Assembly (NCBI GenBank): GCA_003248775.1
Contig: QFQX01000036.1
Coordinates: forward strand, 1-48,413
Direction: 5' to 3'
Length of the DNA: 48,413 nt
Source of the DNA: Shinella sp.
GTDB lineage: Bacteria > Pseudomonadota > Alphaproteobacteria > Rhizobiales > Rhizobiaceae
The notes under the pieces are model-generated. The model ran no database searches and was not told where the DNA came from. It worked only from the letters and a program-made list of their open reading frames with translations. Below, piece after piece: positions 34,826 through 43,691 of the stretch. Positions within the stretch are counted from its first letter, which is position 1, and each line of letters opens with the position of its first letter. The position numbers and the translations under genes were made by a program.

Positions 34826-37570
34826 TCAGAATTCCGTGTCGGCGCCCGGCACTTCGACGCTATCGCGTCCGCCGATAATGATGGAGCGTTTTCCGACGTG
34901 GTTGGCCGGGCCCACAAGCCCTTCCTGTTCCATGCGCTCCACCAGCGAGGCGGCCTTGTTGTAGCCGATCGAGAGCCGCCGCTGGATATAGGAGGTCGAG
35001 CACTTCTTGTCGCGAAGGACCACCTTGACCGCCTTGTCGTAAAGGTCGCTGGCGTCTTCTTCGCCCATTGCGGACTTGTCGAAGACCGCGCCGCCATCGT
35101 CCGGCGTTTCTTCCGCCTCGTCGGCGTCTTCCGTTACGGTGCCGAGATATTCGGGACGGCCCTGCGTCTTCAGATGCGCAACGACCTTTTCGACTTCCTC
35201 ATCCGACACAAAGGGTCCGTGAACGCGGGCGATGCGTCCGCCACCCATCATGTGCAGCATGTCGCCCTGGCCAAGCAGGTGTTCGGCACCCTGTTCGCCA
35301 AGAATGGTGCGGCTGTCGATCTTCGATGTGACCTGGAACGAGATACGGGTCGGGAAGTTGGCCTTGATCGTGCCGGTGATGACATCGACCGAAGGACGCT
35401 GGGTTGCCATGATGAGATGGATGCCGGCGGCACGCGCCATCTGGGCAAGGCGTTGGATCGCGCCTTCGATCTCCTTGCCGGCAACCATCATCAGGTCGGC
35501 CATCTCGTCGACAATGACGACGATATACGGCATCGCTGCGAGATCCATTTCCTCCTGCTCGAAGATCGGCTCACCCGTCGAACGGTCGAAACCGGTCTGG
35601 ACGCTGCAAAGGATGGTCTCTCCCTTGGCGCGCGCCGATGCGGCACGGGCATTGTAGCCGTCGATATTGCGCACGCCGAGCCGCGACATCTTGCGATAGC
35701 GGTCTTCCATCTCGCGGACGGCCCATTTCAGGGCCATGACGGCCTTTTTCGGGTCGGTCACCACGGGGGTCAGCAGATGCGGAATGCCGTCATAGACGGA
35801 GAGTTCCAGCATCTTCGGGTCGACCATGATCAGGCGGCATTCCTCCGGTCGCAGGCGATAAAGCAGCGAGAGGATCATGGTGTTGATGGCGACCGACTTG
35901 CCGGAGCCGGTGGTGCCGGCGACCAGCAGGTGGGGCATCTTGGCGAGTTCGGCGATCACTGGCTCGCCGCCGATGGTTTTGCCCAGCGCCATGGCAAGCT
36001 TGAAGCGGGTCTCGGTGTAGTCGTGGGATTCGATCAGTTCGCGCAGGTAGACGGTTTCGCGCACCGGGTTCGGCAGTTCGATGCCGATGACGTTACGGCC
36101 GGGCACGACTGCGACGCGGGCCGAAAGGGCCGACATGGAACGGGCGATATCGTCCGACAGGCCAATGACGCGGGACGACTTCACCCCCGGGGCCGGTTCG
36201 AATTCATAGAGCGTGACGACGGGGCCGGGGCGAACATCGATGATCTCGCCCTTGATGCCGAAATCTTCCAGCACGCTTTCCAGAAGGCCGGCGCTCTGCT
36301 CGAGCGCTTCAGGCGTCATCGCGGTGGTTTCCTGGAACTGCGGCTCCTGGAGGAGATCGATCGGCGGATATTCGTATTCACCCTCGGCCAGCGCCACCAC
36401 CCGGCGGAAAACCGGCTGGCTTGGCGGCAGCATGGGAACGGTATCAACGATCACGTTTTCGGCGGGCGCTTCCGCTGGCGGTTCCTGGTGAACGGCGACT
36501 TCAGCAATTTCCTCGATGATCTCGGCGGAAGCTACGTCCTGATCTGGTTCACGCAGTCCGACTTCGCGATAAAGCGCGACGACCGACCACTCCGGCGCCT
36601 GGAAGGCCGGCAAAGCCACCTGTGGCAGTATGGGAGCGGGCTGTGGCGCGAGAATCGAGGCCCTTACAACGGTTGCCTTCACGACAGGAGGCTTGCGCAC
36701 AGGTGCGACCGCCGGACGGGCCGGCTGCGCCATTCTGGCGGGTGCCGGACCCTGTGGAGCAGTGAGGACGGGCGCGGCATGAAGCGGTTCGATATCGTCG
36801 GCGCCGCTGTCGAGGTTCATCGCTTCCCAGAAGACATGGTCCGACAGATAGGCGGCATAAGCGGGCATGGCGGGGGCAGGCACGGCCGCCGTCAAACCGC
36901 TTTCGCCTTGCTCCTGCGGTTGCGTCGAGGTGTTCGCTTGCTGCTGTTCGGCAGCGGTCATAACCGGAGCGGGCTGATAGATCTCCGGGGTATGCGCTGC
37001 TACCGTCGCCTCGACCGCGGCAGCGGCGGCCTGCTGCAAGCCTGCGGAGGCGGCCTCTTCCCGCTGGCGGGCGAGTTCGCGACGCAGCTTGTAGGTAAGG
37101 GCACGGGCGCCGGTGGCGTCCGGCGGCTGGGGCAGCATGACGGAAAGCCCGGCGCGACGTTCCTGGCGAGGAGCGGTCGGTTGTGCAGGCACTGCCTGTG
37201 CTGTTACGGGTGCAGGGGCAACCTGAACAGGGTTTTCAGCCGGTACCGGCGCGGGTTCCGGTGTGAGCGTCGCAGGCGCGGCAATCTCTGGTGCTGCCTT
37301 GCGGCTGATGACGTTTTCCGGCGTACGGGTAAACCGTACGTTCGGCGCCATGGCAAAGGCGCTCTGCCAGACCGGCATTTCGGAACGGCCCTCGATCTCG
37401 CTGGCCGCGAGTTCGTCGGTATGATGGCCGTTTACTCTCGGTGGCGCTGTCGGAACTTTTTCCTGGGGGGCGGCCTCAGGGCGACGGAGGACCGCCGGAG
37501 CCGGCTCGTGGGCTTTTTCTTCCCCTATGTTATTGTCAGAATTCAAGAAGTTGGATCGGGGGAGATTCAT
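34826..37570 (-). CDS. ftsK: FtsK/SpoIIIE-family DNA translocase without N-terminal membrane domain
   Basis: A 914-residue protein. Residues 1 to about 420 are a Pro/Ala/Gln/Glu-rich linker with no membrane spans. Residues from about 430 carry the alpha/beta motor: EFEPAPGVKSSRV, Walker A AGTTGSGKSVAIN (about 550-562), PHLLTPVVTDPKKA, Walker B IVVIVDEMADLMM and ATQRPSVDVITG. The C-terminal gamma domain (about 845-905: KCSTSYIQRRLSIGYNKAASLVERM) is the winged helix that reads KOPS-type polarity sequences. Canonical FtsK begins with four membrane spans that hold it at the septum; none is seen here. I start at the ATG at 37570; the open frame to 37708 adds 46 residues without a membrane segment. 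It moves DNA, probably for chromosome segregation or dimer resolution. Confidence 0.93.
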   Translation of the reverse strand: MNLPRSNFLNSDNNIGEEKAHEPAPAVLRRPEAAPQEKVPTAPPRVNGHHTDELAASEIEGRSEMPVWQSAFAMAPNVRFTRTPENVISRKAAPEIAAPATLTPEPAPVPAENPVQVAPAPVTAQAVPAQPTAPRQERRAGLSVMLPQPPDATGARALTYKLRRELARQREEAASAGLQQAAAAAVEATVAAHTPEIYQPAPVMTAAEQQQANTSTQPQEQGESGLTAAVPAPAMPAYAAYLSDHVFWEAMNLDSGADDIEPLHAAPVLTAPQGPAPARMAQPARPAVAPVRKPPVVKATVVRASILAPQPAPILPQVALPAFQAPEWSVVALYREVGLREPDQDVASAEIIEEIAEVAVHQEPPAEAPAENVIVDTVPMLPPSQPVFRRVVALAEGEYEYPPIDLLQEPQFQETTAMTPEALEQSAGLLESVLEDFGIKGEIIDVRPGPVVTLYEFEPAPGVKSSRVIGLSDDIARSMSALSARVAVVPGRNVIGIELPNPVRETVYLRELIESHDYTETRFKLAMALGKTIGGEPVIAELAKMPHLLVAGTTGSGKSVAINTMILSLLYRLRPEECRLIMVDPKMLELSVYDGIPHLLTPVVTDPKKAVMALKWAVREMEDRYRKMSRLGVRNIDGYNARAASARAKGETILCSVQTGFDRSTGEPIFEQEEMDLAAMPYIVVIVDEMADLMMVAGKEIEGAIQRLAQMARAAGIHLIMATQRPSVDVITGTIKANFPTRISFQVTSKIDSRTILGEQGAEHLLGQGDMLHMMGGGRIARVHGPFVSDEEVEKVVAHLKTQGRPEYLGTVTEDADEAEETPDDGGAVFDKSAMGEEDASDLYDKAVKVVLRDKKCSTSYIQRRLSIGYNKAASLVERMEQEGLVGPANHVGKRSIIIGGRDSVEVPGADTEF

Positions 37571-37776
37571 GGCAACCTGTACACTCGTTATACGCGGACA
37601 ATGAACATGCCTTTTCAATAGAAAATAAACGTTAACCAGCTCTTGCCGAGGCGGCGGGCATGCCTCGTTTGGGGGCGCTGATAACGGGCGCAGAGCGCCA
37701 ATTTCCAAGCAGGTTCAAGGCCTATCGAGGGGCAAAAAAATTTTGTTGAATTTGCTTTTGCGATTGAACGGACACG

Positions 37777-39012
37777 TCAGGCAACATTATTGCTCGAGTG
37801 GGGGCGCAGTTGCACGATGTCCTGATCCACCAAGGCCAGTGCCTGATCGAGATGTCCCTCGAATACGAGGCTGCCTTCGTCGGATATCACCGCAATTTCC
37901 GGCATGCCGGAGAGCCTGACGGCATGGGATTGCGACAGGCCTTCCTCTATGCCTTGCCGCAGCAGGTCATAGTAGCGCGTACCGGGGCCGGTGATGGTGA
38001 TCGGCATGTGCTCGTAAAGGCTTAGCAGGCGTGACAGCCCGTTGCCGAGTGCAAGACCCGCCTGTCGGAAGGCATGGACACTGCCGCGGTCGCCGCGATT
38101 TGCAAGGGCTGCGATCTTGTCCACCTCTGACAGGGGCACGAATTTCGCCGGCAGCGTGTCCGTGGGCACCTCAAAGGCGGTCCGCAGAATGGCATAGAAG
38201 CCGGCATAGGCCTCGATACAGCCGCGGCCACCACAGCGACAGAGTGCGCCGTTCGCCTGATGCAGCATATGCCCGAAATTCGGGGATGCCAGCGTGCAGC
38301 CGCCAGCCGGCGATTGCGAGGCGAGCCCCAACCCGATGCTGTGGCCGAGCGAGAGCGCGGCAAGCGAACGTCTGGCCATTTGCCCCGATCTCTCGACGCG
38401 GCCAGCAAGCGCGCCTGCCACCAGTTGCGTTTCGTTGGCGAGCAGTATCCGCGCTTTCCAATCACGTTCCAGAAGCGCCTGGAAGTCGATCTGCTCGGTG
38501 CCAAGCACGGGCGACCAGAGGAGGAGGGGTTGTTCGGCATCGACCAGCCCCTTGCTGCTGATGGAGATCGCCAGCACTGCATCCCTGTCGAGCGTTGCGC
38601 GGTTCACGGTTCTTTCCAGCCCTGCCTTGAGGGCAGCGGAAAAGGCTGTGGCTCCACCGGATGGCATTCGAGGTTCGGCAAAGCGGTCGATCAGCCGGCC
38701 GGAATAATCCACGAGCGAGTATTCGAAGGCGTCGGAGGAAATGCTGGCAACGATGAGATAGCCGCAATCGCGTCGTGGTTCGAACAGCACACGCGGGCGG
38801 CCTCTTCCGCCCACCGGCTGGTGTTCGGATTTCACCAGGATTTCCGCGCGCTCGAGTTCGGCCGTGATAGCGGAAACCGTTGCCGAGGACAGGCCGGTCG
38901 CGGCGGAAAGTTCGGTGTGGGCCAGCCGGCCTCCGCGCCTCAGCGCCGCGAGCACCAGCGCGCTGTTCTGCCGGCGGATGATTTCCGTGCTGCTGGATTT
39001 CGTCGGAAACAT
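37777..39012 (-). CDS. xylR: ROK-family transcriptional repressor, XylR-like
   Basis: A 411-residue ROK repressor. An N-terminal winged helix (about 18-60, TELSAATGLSSATVSAIT) is followed by a sugar-kinase-like fold with the zinc motif CRCGGRGCIEAY (C258, C260, C265) and a GHML histidine (about 248-251). I start at the ATG at 39012 with GGGGA upstream; the open extension to 39135 is not needed. It is divergent from the xylF-xylH-xylG importer genes, and a palindrome overlaps their promoter. The XylR name rests on this context; another sugar cannot be ruled out. Confidence 0.88.
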   Translation of the reverse strand: MFPTKSSSTEIIRRQNSALVLAALRRGGRLAHTELSAATGLSSATVSAITAELERAEILVKSEHQPVGGRGRPRVLFEPRRDCGYLIVASISSDAFEYSLVDYSGRLIDRFAEPRMPSGGATAFSAALKAGLERTVNRATLDRDAVLAISISSKGLVDAEQPLLLWSPVLGTEQIDFQALLERDWKARILLANETQLVAGALAGRVERSGQMARRSLAALSLGHSIGLGLASQSPAGGCTLASPNFGHMLHQANGALCRCGGRGCIEAYAGFYAILRTAFEVPTDTLPAKFVPLSEVDKIAALANRGDRGSVHAFRQAGLALGNGLSRLLSLYEHMPITITGPGTRYYDLLRQGIEEGLSQSHAVRLSGMPEIAVISDEGSLVFEGHLDQALALVDQDIVQLRPHSSNNVA

Positions 39013-39183
39013 CGATCCCCATTTCCTGCCCGACACCAACCTGCCGGTGGCGTGGCGAGTGATCGCCACAACAACCGAAGGCATTTGCCTGTCAACCTGC
39101 AAAAGCCGTCGAGCCGCTTTTCGGTCGATTTTCACCTGCGCAGGATTGCAGATGATGGCCCGATTTTACCGGAATTTGTCGTG

Positions 39184-39214
39184 TTGACAGTGCCGATAAT
39201 CTCTGACATCTATT
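39184..39214 (+). promoter_or_regulatory. Candidate sigma-70 promoter of the xylF operon
   Basis: TTGACA (39184-39189) is a perfect -35 box in the 303-bp region 39013-39315 between the divergent repressor and xylF genes. The -10 is weaker, best read as TCTATT (39209-39214) with a 19-bp spacer. The palindrome at 39213 overlaps its downstream edge. I saw no other gene in the 303-bp region. Confidence 0.6.
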
Positions 39215-39233
39215 TTCTCGACTGTCGAGAAAA
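39213..39233. promoter_or_regulatory. Perfect palindrome over the xylF promoter, likely ROK repressor operator
   Basis: TTTTCTCGA (39213-39221) and TCGAGAAAA (39225-39233) are perfect inverted repeats around CTG. AT-rich outer arms resemble NagC/Mlc-type ROK sites (TATTTT...AAAATA). Its place at the -10/start region fits repression by the divergently encoded ROK protein. Confidence 0.75.
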
Positions 39234-39315
39234 ATATTGGAGGCTCGGCGGCGCAATCGTGGCAGCCGGCGGGAGCAGAGGAATTGCATCCGGCAGCCCA
39301 CATCGGGAGGACATC

Positions 39316-40359
39316 ATGAAATCTATTTTCAAGCTGATGGCAGGCACTGCCATCATCGTTTCCATGCATTCCGCCGTTGCCATGGCGGCGGACGTCGTCG
39401 TTGGCGTTTCCTGGTCGAATTTCCAGGAAGAGCGCTGGAAGACCGACGAAGCCGCGATCAAGAAGGCGCTTGAGGCCGCTGGTGCGAAGTACATTTCCGC
39501 CGATGCGCAGTCCTCGGCCGCAAAGCAGCTGACCGACGTCGAATCGCTGATTTCCCAGGGCGCCAATGCTCTGATTGTGCTGGCGCAGGATTCCGATGCG
39601 ATCGGTCCCGCCATCGAGAAGGCCACGGCTGAAGGTATCCCGGTCGTCGGCTATGACCGTCTGATCGAGAACCCTGAAGCCTTCTACATAACCTTCGACA
39701 ACAAGGAAGTCGGCCGCCTGCAGGCGCGCGAGGTGTTCAAGGTCAAGCCGGAAGGCAACTATGTCTTCATCAAGGGTTCGTCTTCCGACCCGAACGCCGA
39801 TTTCCTCTTTGCAGGTCAGCAGGAAGTGCTGAAGGAAGCCATCGACGCCGGCAAGATCAAGAATGTCGGCGAAGCCTACACCGATGGCTGGAAGCCGGAA
39901 ATCGCCCAGAAGAACATGGAGCAGTTCCTGACCGCGGCCGACAACAAGGTCGATGCTGTCGTCGCTTCGAACGACGGCACCGCCGGTGGTGCCATCGCGG
40001 CTCTGGAAGCTCAGGGTCTCGCCGGTTCCGTGCCGGTTTCCGGTCAGGACGCCGACAAGGCCGCGTTGAACCGCGTCGCGCTCGGGACCCAGACCGTTTC
40101 CGTCTGGAAGGACAGCCGCGAACTCGGTAAGAACGCCGCCGAAATTGCCCTGCTTCTTGCCGGCGGCAAGACCATGGACGATGTCCCCGGCGTGCAGAGC
40201 TTCAATGGTGGTCCGAAGGGTGTTGCAATGAAGTCCGTCTTCCTCGCCCCGCTTCCGATCACCAAGGACAACCTCAACGTCGTGATCGACGCCGGCTGGA
40301 TCAGCAAGGCGGAAGCCTGCCAGGGCGTCAAGGCGGGTTCTGTCGCCGCCTGCAACTAA
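39316..40359 (+). CDS. xylF: D-xylose-type ABC transporter substrate-binding protein
   Basis: A 347-residue periplasmic protein with a Sec signal (cleavage after AMA near residue 24) and a family-2 sugar-binding fold: VGVSWSNFQEERW (about 29-41), ADAQSSAAKQLTDVESLISQG..., VVGYDRLIEN, ASNDGTAGGAIAALEAQG and SGQDADKAAL. This is the XylF pattern. GGGAGG precedes the ATG at 39316; the frame runs back to 38260 only as antisense of the repressor gene. It delivers xylose, or a similar pentose, to the XylH channel. Confidence 0.92.
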   Translation: MKSIFKLMAGTAIIVSMHSAVAMAADVVVGVSWSNFQEERWKTDEAAIKKALEAAGAKYISADAQSSAAKQLTDVESLISQGANALIVLAQDSDAIGPAIEKATAEGIPVVGYDRLIENPEAFYITFDNKEVGRLQAREVFKVKPEGNYVFIKGSSSDPNADFLFAGQQEVLKEAIDAGKIKNVGEAYTDGWKPEIAQKNMEQFLTAADNKVDAVVASNDGTAGGAIAALEAQGLAGSVPVSGQDADKAALNRVALGTQTVSVWKDSRELGKNAAEIALLLAGGKTMDDVPGVQSFNGGPKGVAMKSVFLAPLPITKDNLNVVIDAGWISKAEACQGVKAGSVAACN

Positions 40360-40380
40360 GCGGCGGGTGCATTGCCTCGA

Positions 40381-40406
40381 ATGCCGCAGCGAACCCGCTG
40401 CGGCAT
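40381..40406 (+). repeat. Intercistronic hairpin between xylF and xylH
   Basis: ATGCCGCAGCG (40381-40391) pairs perfectly with CGCTGCGGCAT (40396-40406) around a 4-nt loop. TTGT follows, so it is not a strong terminator. It may protect the xylF transcript and so raise binding-protein levels over the permease. Confidence 0.75.
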
Positions 40407-40477
40407 TTGTCGCGCGATAGGCGAAGGGACGAAAAACCTTGTCATCAGTGAATGAAGAGTGGAGGGGCGGCAACGCA

Positions 40478-41791
40478 ATGGCCGGCACGATGCAGACCAC
40501 AACATCGAAGAATGCAGGAACGTCCAGCGGCGGGGCCATCGCCTCATTCTTCCGGGCGACGGAAATCGACACACGCCTTCTCGGCATGGTCGGAGCCCTT
40601 CTCATTATATGGATAGGCTTCGAAATCCTGACCGGCGGATTGTTCCTGACGCCCCGCAACCTATGGAATCTTTCTGTGCAGACCTCTTCGGTGGCCGTGA
40701 TGGCGACCGGAATGGTGCTGGTCATCGTCACGCGCAACATCGACCTGTCCGTCGGTTCCATTCTCGGATTTACCGGGATGATCATGGGCGTGCTGCAGGC
40801 CAAGCTGCTTCCCGGCATCCTCGGGTTCGATCATCCCGCCACATGGATCCTAGCGCTTACAGGCGGCATCGTCGTCGGCGCGCTGATCGGCATGTTCCAT
40901 GGCGCCATCATCGCCTTTCTCAATGTGCCGTCCTTCATCGTCACGCTGGGCGGCCTGCTGGTCTGGCGCGGCGCGACGTGGTTCGTCACCAGCGGTCAGA
41001 CGGTTGCGCCCATGGACGCCAATTTCCGCCTGATGGGTGGTGGCACAGACGGCTCCATCGGGTGGACCGCAAGCTGGATCGTCGGCGTCATCGCCTGTAT
41101 CGGCATCGTCGCCGGGATCATTCATTCGCGTCGTCAGCGCAAGCGTTTCGGCTTCCCGCAGCGGCCGCTCTGGGCGGAATACTTTCTCTCCGCACTCGGC
41201 TGCTTCATCGTGCTCGGCTCCGTGCAGGTGGCGAACAGCTATTACTGGCCGACGAACATCGCTCGTCGCTATGCCGATGCCAACGGTATCGCCTGGCCTG
41301 ATGGCGGGCTGCTGATTTCCCACGGCGTCGCCATTCCGGTGCTGATCGCGCTCGGCGTCGGTCTGGTCATGACCTTCGTCGCCACCCGGCTGCGGTTCGG
41401 ACGCTATGTCTTCGCCATCGGCGGCAACCCCGAAGCGGCGGAGCTCGCCGGCATCAAGACCCGCTGGGTCACGGTCCGTATCTTCGCGATCATGGGTATT
41501 CTCTGCGCCATTGCGGCCGCGATCTCCACCGCCCGCCTCAACGCGGCGACCAATGCCCAGGGCGAGCTCGACGAACTCTATACCATTGCCGCGGCCGTCA
41601 TCGGCGGCACGTCCCTTGCCGGTGGCACCGGCACCGTTGCGGGGGCAATCCTCGGGGCGCTGGTCATGCAGTCGCTCCAGTCCGGCATGGTGCTTCTCGG
41701 CATCGATACACCCTTCCAGCGCATCGTCGTCGGCGTCGTCCTCGTTGTCGCCGTCTGGCTCGACACCGTTTATCGCGCTCGCGCCAAGTAA
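40478..41791 (+). CDS. xylH: Xylose-type sugar ABC transporter permease
   Basis: A 437-residue permease of the BPD_transp_2 family, the length of XylH. About ten spans include FLTPRNLWNLSVQTSSVAVMA..., the TRNIDLSVGSILGF signature, VTLGGLLVWRGATW and the YTIAAAVIGGTSLAGGTG motif near the C-terminus. I start at the ATG at 40478 because GGAGGGG lies ten bases before; an in-frame TTG at 40439 and GTG at 40448 are alternatives. It forms the channel for the XylF cargo. Confidence 0.92.
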   Translation: MAGTMQTTTSKNAGTSSGGAIASFFRATEIDTRLLGMVGALLIIWIGFEILTGGLFLTPRNLWNLSVQTSSVAVMATGMVLVIVTRNIDLSVGSILGFTGMIMGVLQAKLLPGILGFDHPATWILALTGGIVVGALIGMFHGAIIAFLNVPSFIVTLGGLLVWRGATWFVTSGQTVAPMDANFRLMGGGTDGSIGWTASWIVGVIACIGIVAGIIHSRRQRKRFGFPQRPLWAEYFLSALGCFIVLGSVQVANSYYWPTNIARRYADANGIAWPDGGLLISHGVAIPVLIALGVGLVMTFVATRLRFGRYVFAIGGNPEAAELAGIKTRWVTVRIFAIMGILCAIAAAISTARLNAATNAQGELDELYTIAAAVIGGTSLAGGTGTVAGAILGALVMQSLQSGMVLLGIDTPFQRIVVGVVLVVAVWLDTVYRARAK

Positions 41792-41806
41792 TCAGGAGTT
41801 TCCATC

Positions 41807-42589
41807 ATGACGGAGCAACGCACTCCCCTCGTGGAAATGAAGGACATTTCCATTTCCTTCGGCGGCATTCACGCCGTCGACAGGGCATCCGTCGACCTTT
41901 ACCCCGGCGAAGTCGTGGCCCTTCTCGGCCATAACGGTGCCGGCAAGTCGACGCTGATCAAGATTCTCTCCGGCGCCTACCGGCGCGATAGCGGCGATAT
42001 CCTGATCAACGGCACGTCGGCCGATATCCGCAATCCGCGCGACGCCAAGGCCTATGGCATCGAGACGATCTACCAGACGCTCGCGGTTGCCGATAACGTC
42101 GATGCCGCCGCCAATCTCTATCTTGGCCGCGAACTGAAGACGCCGTGGGGCACGCTCGACGACGTCGCCATGGAGGCGAAGGCTCGCGAGGTGATGGGTC
42201 GGCTCAACCCGAACTTCAAGCGTTTCAAGGAACCGGTGAAGGCCCTTTCCGGCGGACAGCGGCAGTCAGTAGCGATTGCCCGGGCGATCCTGTTCGATGC
42301 CCGCATCCTGATCATGGACGAACCGACTGCGGCGCTTGGGCCCCAGGAGACGGCGCAGGTCGGCGATCTCATCCGGCAGCTGAAGTCGGAAGGCATCGGC
42401 ATCTTCCTCATCAGTCACGACATCCACGACGTCTTCGATCTGGCGGACAGGGTGTTCGTGATGAAGAACGGTCAGGTTGTCGGGCATGCCCGTACCCAGG
42501 ACGTGACCAAGGACGAAGTGCTCGGGATGATCATCATGGGCAAATGCCCGCCCGGCGCGATTGCCGGTCCCGGCGCCATGCGCAGCTGA
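41807..42589 (+). CDS. xylG: Sugar ABC transporter ATP-binding protein with a single ATPase domain
   Basis: A 260-residue ATPase with Walker A GHNGAGKST (41-49), signature LSGGQRQSV (147-155) and Walker B LIMDEPTAALGP (about 168-179). Enterobacterial XylG has two fused ATPase domains (about 500 residues); this protein has only one, like FrcA of rhizobial fructose importers, so it must work as a homodimer. CAGGAG precedes the ATG, 15 bp after xylH. The xylG symbol follows the operon context. Confidence 0.88.
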   Translation: MTEQRTPLVEMKDISISFGGIHAVDRASVDLYPGEVVALLGHNGAGKSTLIKILSGAYRRDSGDILINGTSADIRNPRDAKAYGIETIYQTLAVADNVDAAANLYLGRELKTPWGTLDDVAMEAKAREVMGRLNPNFKRFKEPVKALSGGQRQSVAIARAILFDARILIMDEPTAALGPQETAQVGDLIRQLKSEGIGIFLISHDIHDVFDLADRVFVMKNGQVVGHARTQDVTKDEVLGMIIMGKCPPGAIAGPGAMRS

Positions 42590-42595
42590 TAAATG

Positions 42596-42633
42596 GCTTC
42601 CGGCGGGCAACTGCCGGAAGCATTTCCTCTTTT
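42596..42633. terminator. Terminator between xylG and the convergent GlxA-type gene
   Basis: GCTTCCGGC (42596-42604) pairs perfectly with GCCGGAAGC (42613-42621), followed by ATTTCCTCTTTT. It terminates the xyl operon and may also serve the opposing gene. Confidence 0.8.
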
Positions 42634-42647
42634 ACGATACGGACGTT

Positions 42648-43691
42648 TTATTGCGTCTGCTCGATGCCGGCGAAGAGATCGTCGTCGAGATGCACGAAGC
42701 CGTTATCCTTTTGCCGGGATCTCAGGACATTCGGCGTGCAGCCGAAGGTCTGGCGGAAACGTCTGCCGAAATGGCTGGAATTGGCGAAGCCCACTTCGAT
42801 GGCGATATCGATCAGCGGCTTCGAGGTCTGCAGCACGAGGCTTCGGGCGCGCCGCATCCGCAGCCTCGCATAGACCGCGCCGGGCGACATCTTGAGTCGG
42901 CGGTGAAACAGCCGCTCCATCTGCCGGCGCGAAAGGTTCATCGATTTCGCCACATCATCCATCGAAACAGGCTTGTCGAGATTGTTCTCCATGAAGATCA
43001 GCGCAAGCCGCATCTTGGAGTCCTTGTGCTCGGTCGAAAGCGGGTTGCGCGGCTGAATTTCGCGGCCTTCGCGCCGACGTTCGATCTGCAGGATCTGAAG
43101 GGCGTTCTTTTCCGCCGAGTTCCCGATGTGCCGACGGACCAGACTGGCTGCAAGGTCGGCCACGGCGCTTCCGCCAGCGCAGGTGATGATGTCGCGATCC
43201 TCGACGTAAAGCTGATTGCTGACGAGCCGGTGGTCGGGAAACCGGTCGAGATAATCGTGATGATGCAGCCAGCTCACGCATGCCGTGCGGTTCTTCATCA
43301 ACCCCGCCTGCGCCAGAATGAAGCTGCCGGTGCAGACCCCGATGACCTTCACCTTTTCGCTGATCGCGCGCTTCAGATAGCGCTCCATCTCTCCATCGAT
43401 CGGGTCTTCGACATTCAACAGGCCGCCGACGACGGCCAGGTAGTCGAATTCCTTCGGGGCCGGCAATCCGGTTCCCGGCGCGATCTGCACGCCGCAGCTC
43501 GAGCGGATGAAATGGCCGTGGGCGCTGAGGATCTGCCAGTCGCAATTCTTGCGTGTCGAGCGATCCTCGTCATCGCTGGCCAGCCGCAACGTATCGACGA
43601 ACAGCGCAAAGGCGCTGAGCGTGAAGCTCTTGCTCAGGATGAAGCCGACCTTGAGGGGCTGGCGCGGCTTGATGGGCTCGGAACTGGTCAT
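42648..43691 (-). CDS. GlxA-type AraC-family transcriptional regulator
   Basis: A 347-residue regulator. Residues about 12-190 form a DJ-1/PfpI-like amidotransferase fold with the nucleophile-elbow cysteine in GVCTGSF (C120). Residues about 235-330 hold an AraC DNA-binding pair of helix-turn-helix motifs (MDDVAKSMNLSRRQMERLF; DIAIEVGFANSSHFGRRFRQTFG). Members in rhizobia often control amine or amino-acid catabolism; the target here is unknown. It is convergent to the xyl operon, so it is probably not its regulator. The nearest divergent gene is the TauE/SafE exporter. Confidence 0.9.
   Translation of the reverse strand: MTSSEPIKPRQPLKVGFILSKSFTLSAFALFVDTLRLASDDEDRSTRKNCDWQILSAHGHFIRSSCGVQIAPGTGLPAPKEFDYLAVVGGLLNVEDPIDGEMERYLKRAISEKVKVIGVCTGSFILAQAGLMKNRTACVSWLHHHDYLDRFPDHRLVSNQLYVEDRDIITCAGGSAVADLAASLVRRHIGNSAEKNALQILQIERRREGREIQPRNPLSTEHKDSKMRLALIFMENNLDKPVSMDDVAKSMNLSRRQMERLFHRRLKMSPGAVYARLRMRRARSLVLQTSKPLIDIAIEVGFANSSHFGRRFRQTFGCTPNVLRSRQKDNGFVHLDDDLFAGIEQTQ

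Noticed and set aside
34796..37621. 941-residue open frame on the plus strand opposite ftsK
   Set aside because: It is a mirror of the ftsK coding strand in GC-rich DNA. Its translation is His/Arg/Gly-rich with no domain, while ftsK on the other strand has intact motifs.
37600..37650. CtrA-like site (TTAACG...) upstream of ftsK
   Set aside because: Only a half-site of the TTAA-N7-TTAA consensus is present.
38260..39315. In-frame extension that would make xylF 699 residues
   Set aside because: The extension is antisense to the ROK repressor and crosses the promoter and operator; the signal peptide and ribosome-binding site set the start at 39316.
39166..40818. 550-residue minus-strand frame opposite xylF and the start of xylH
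   Set aside because: Shadow of recognised coding sequence; no domain signature.
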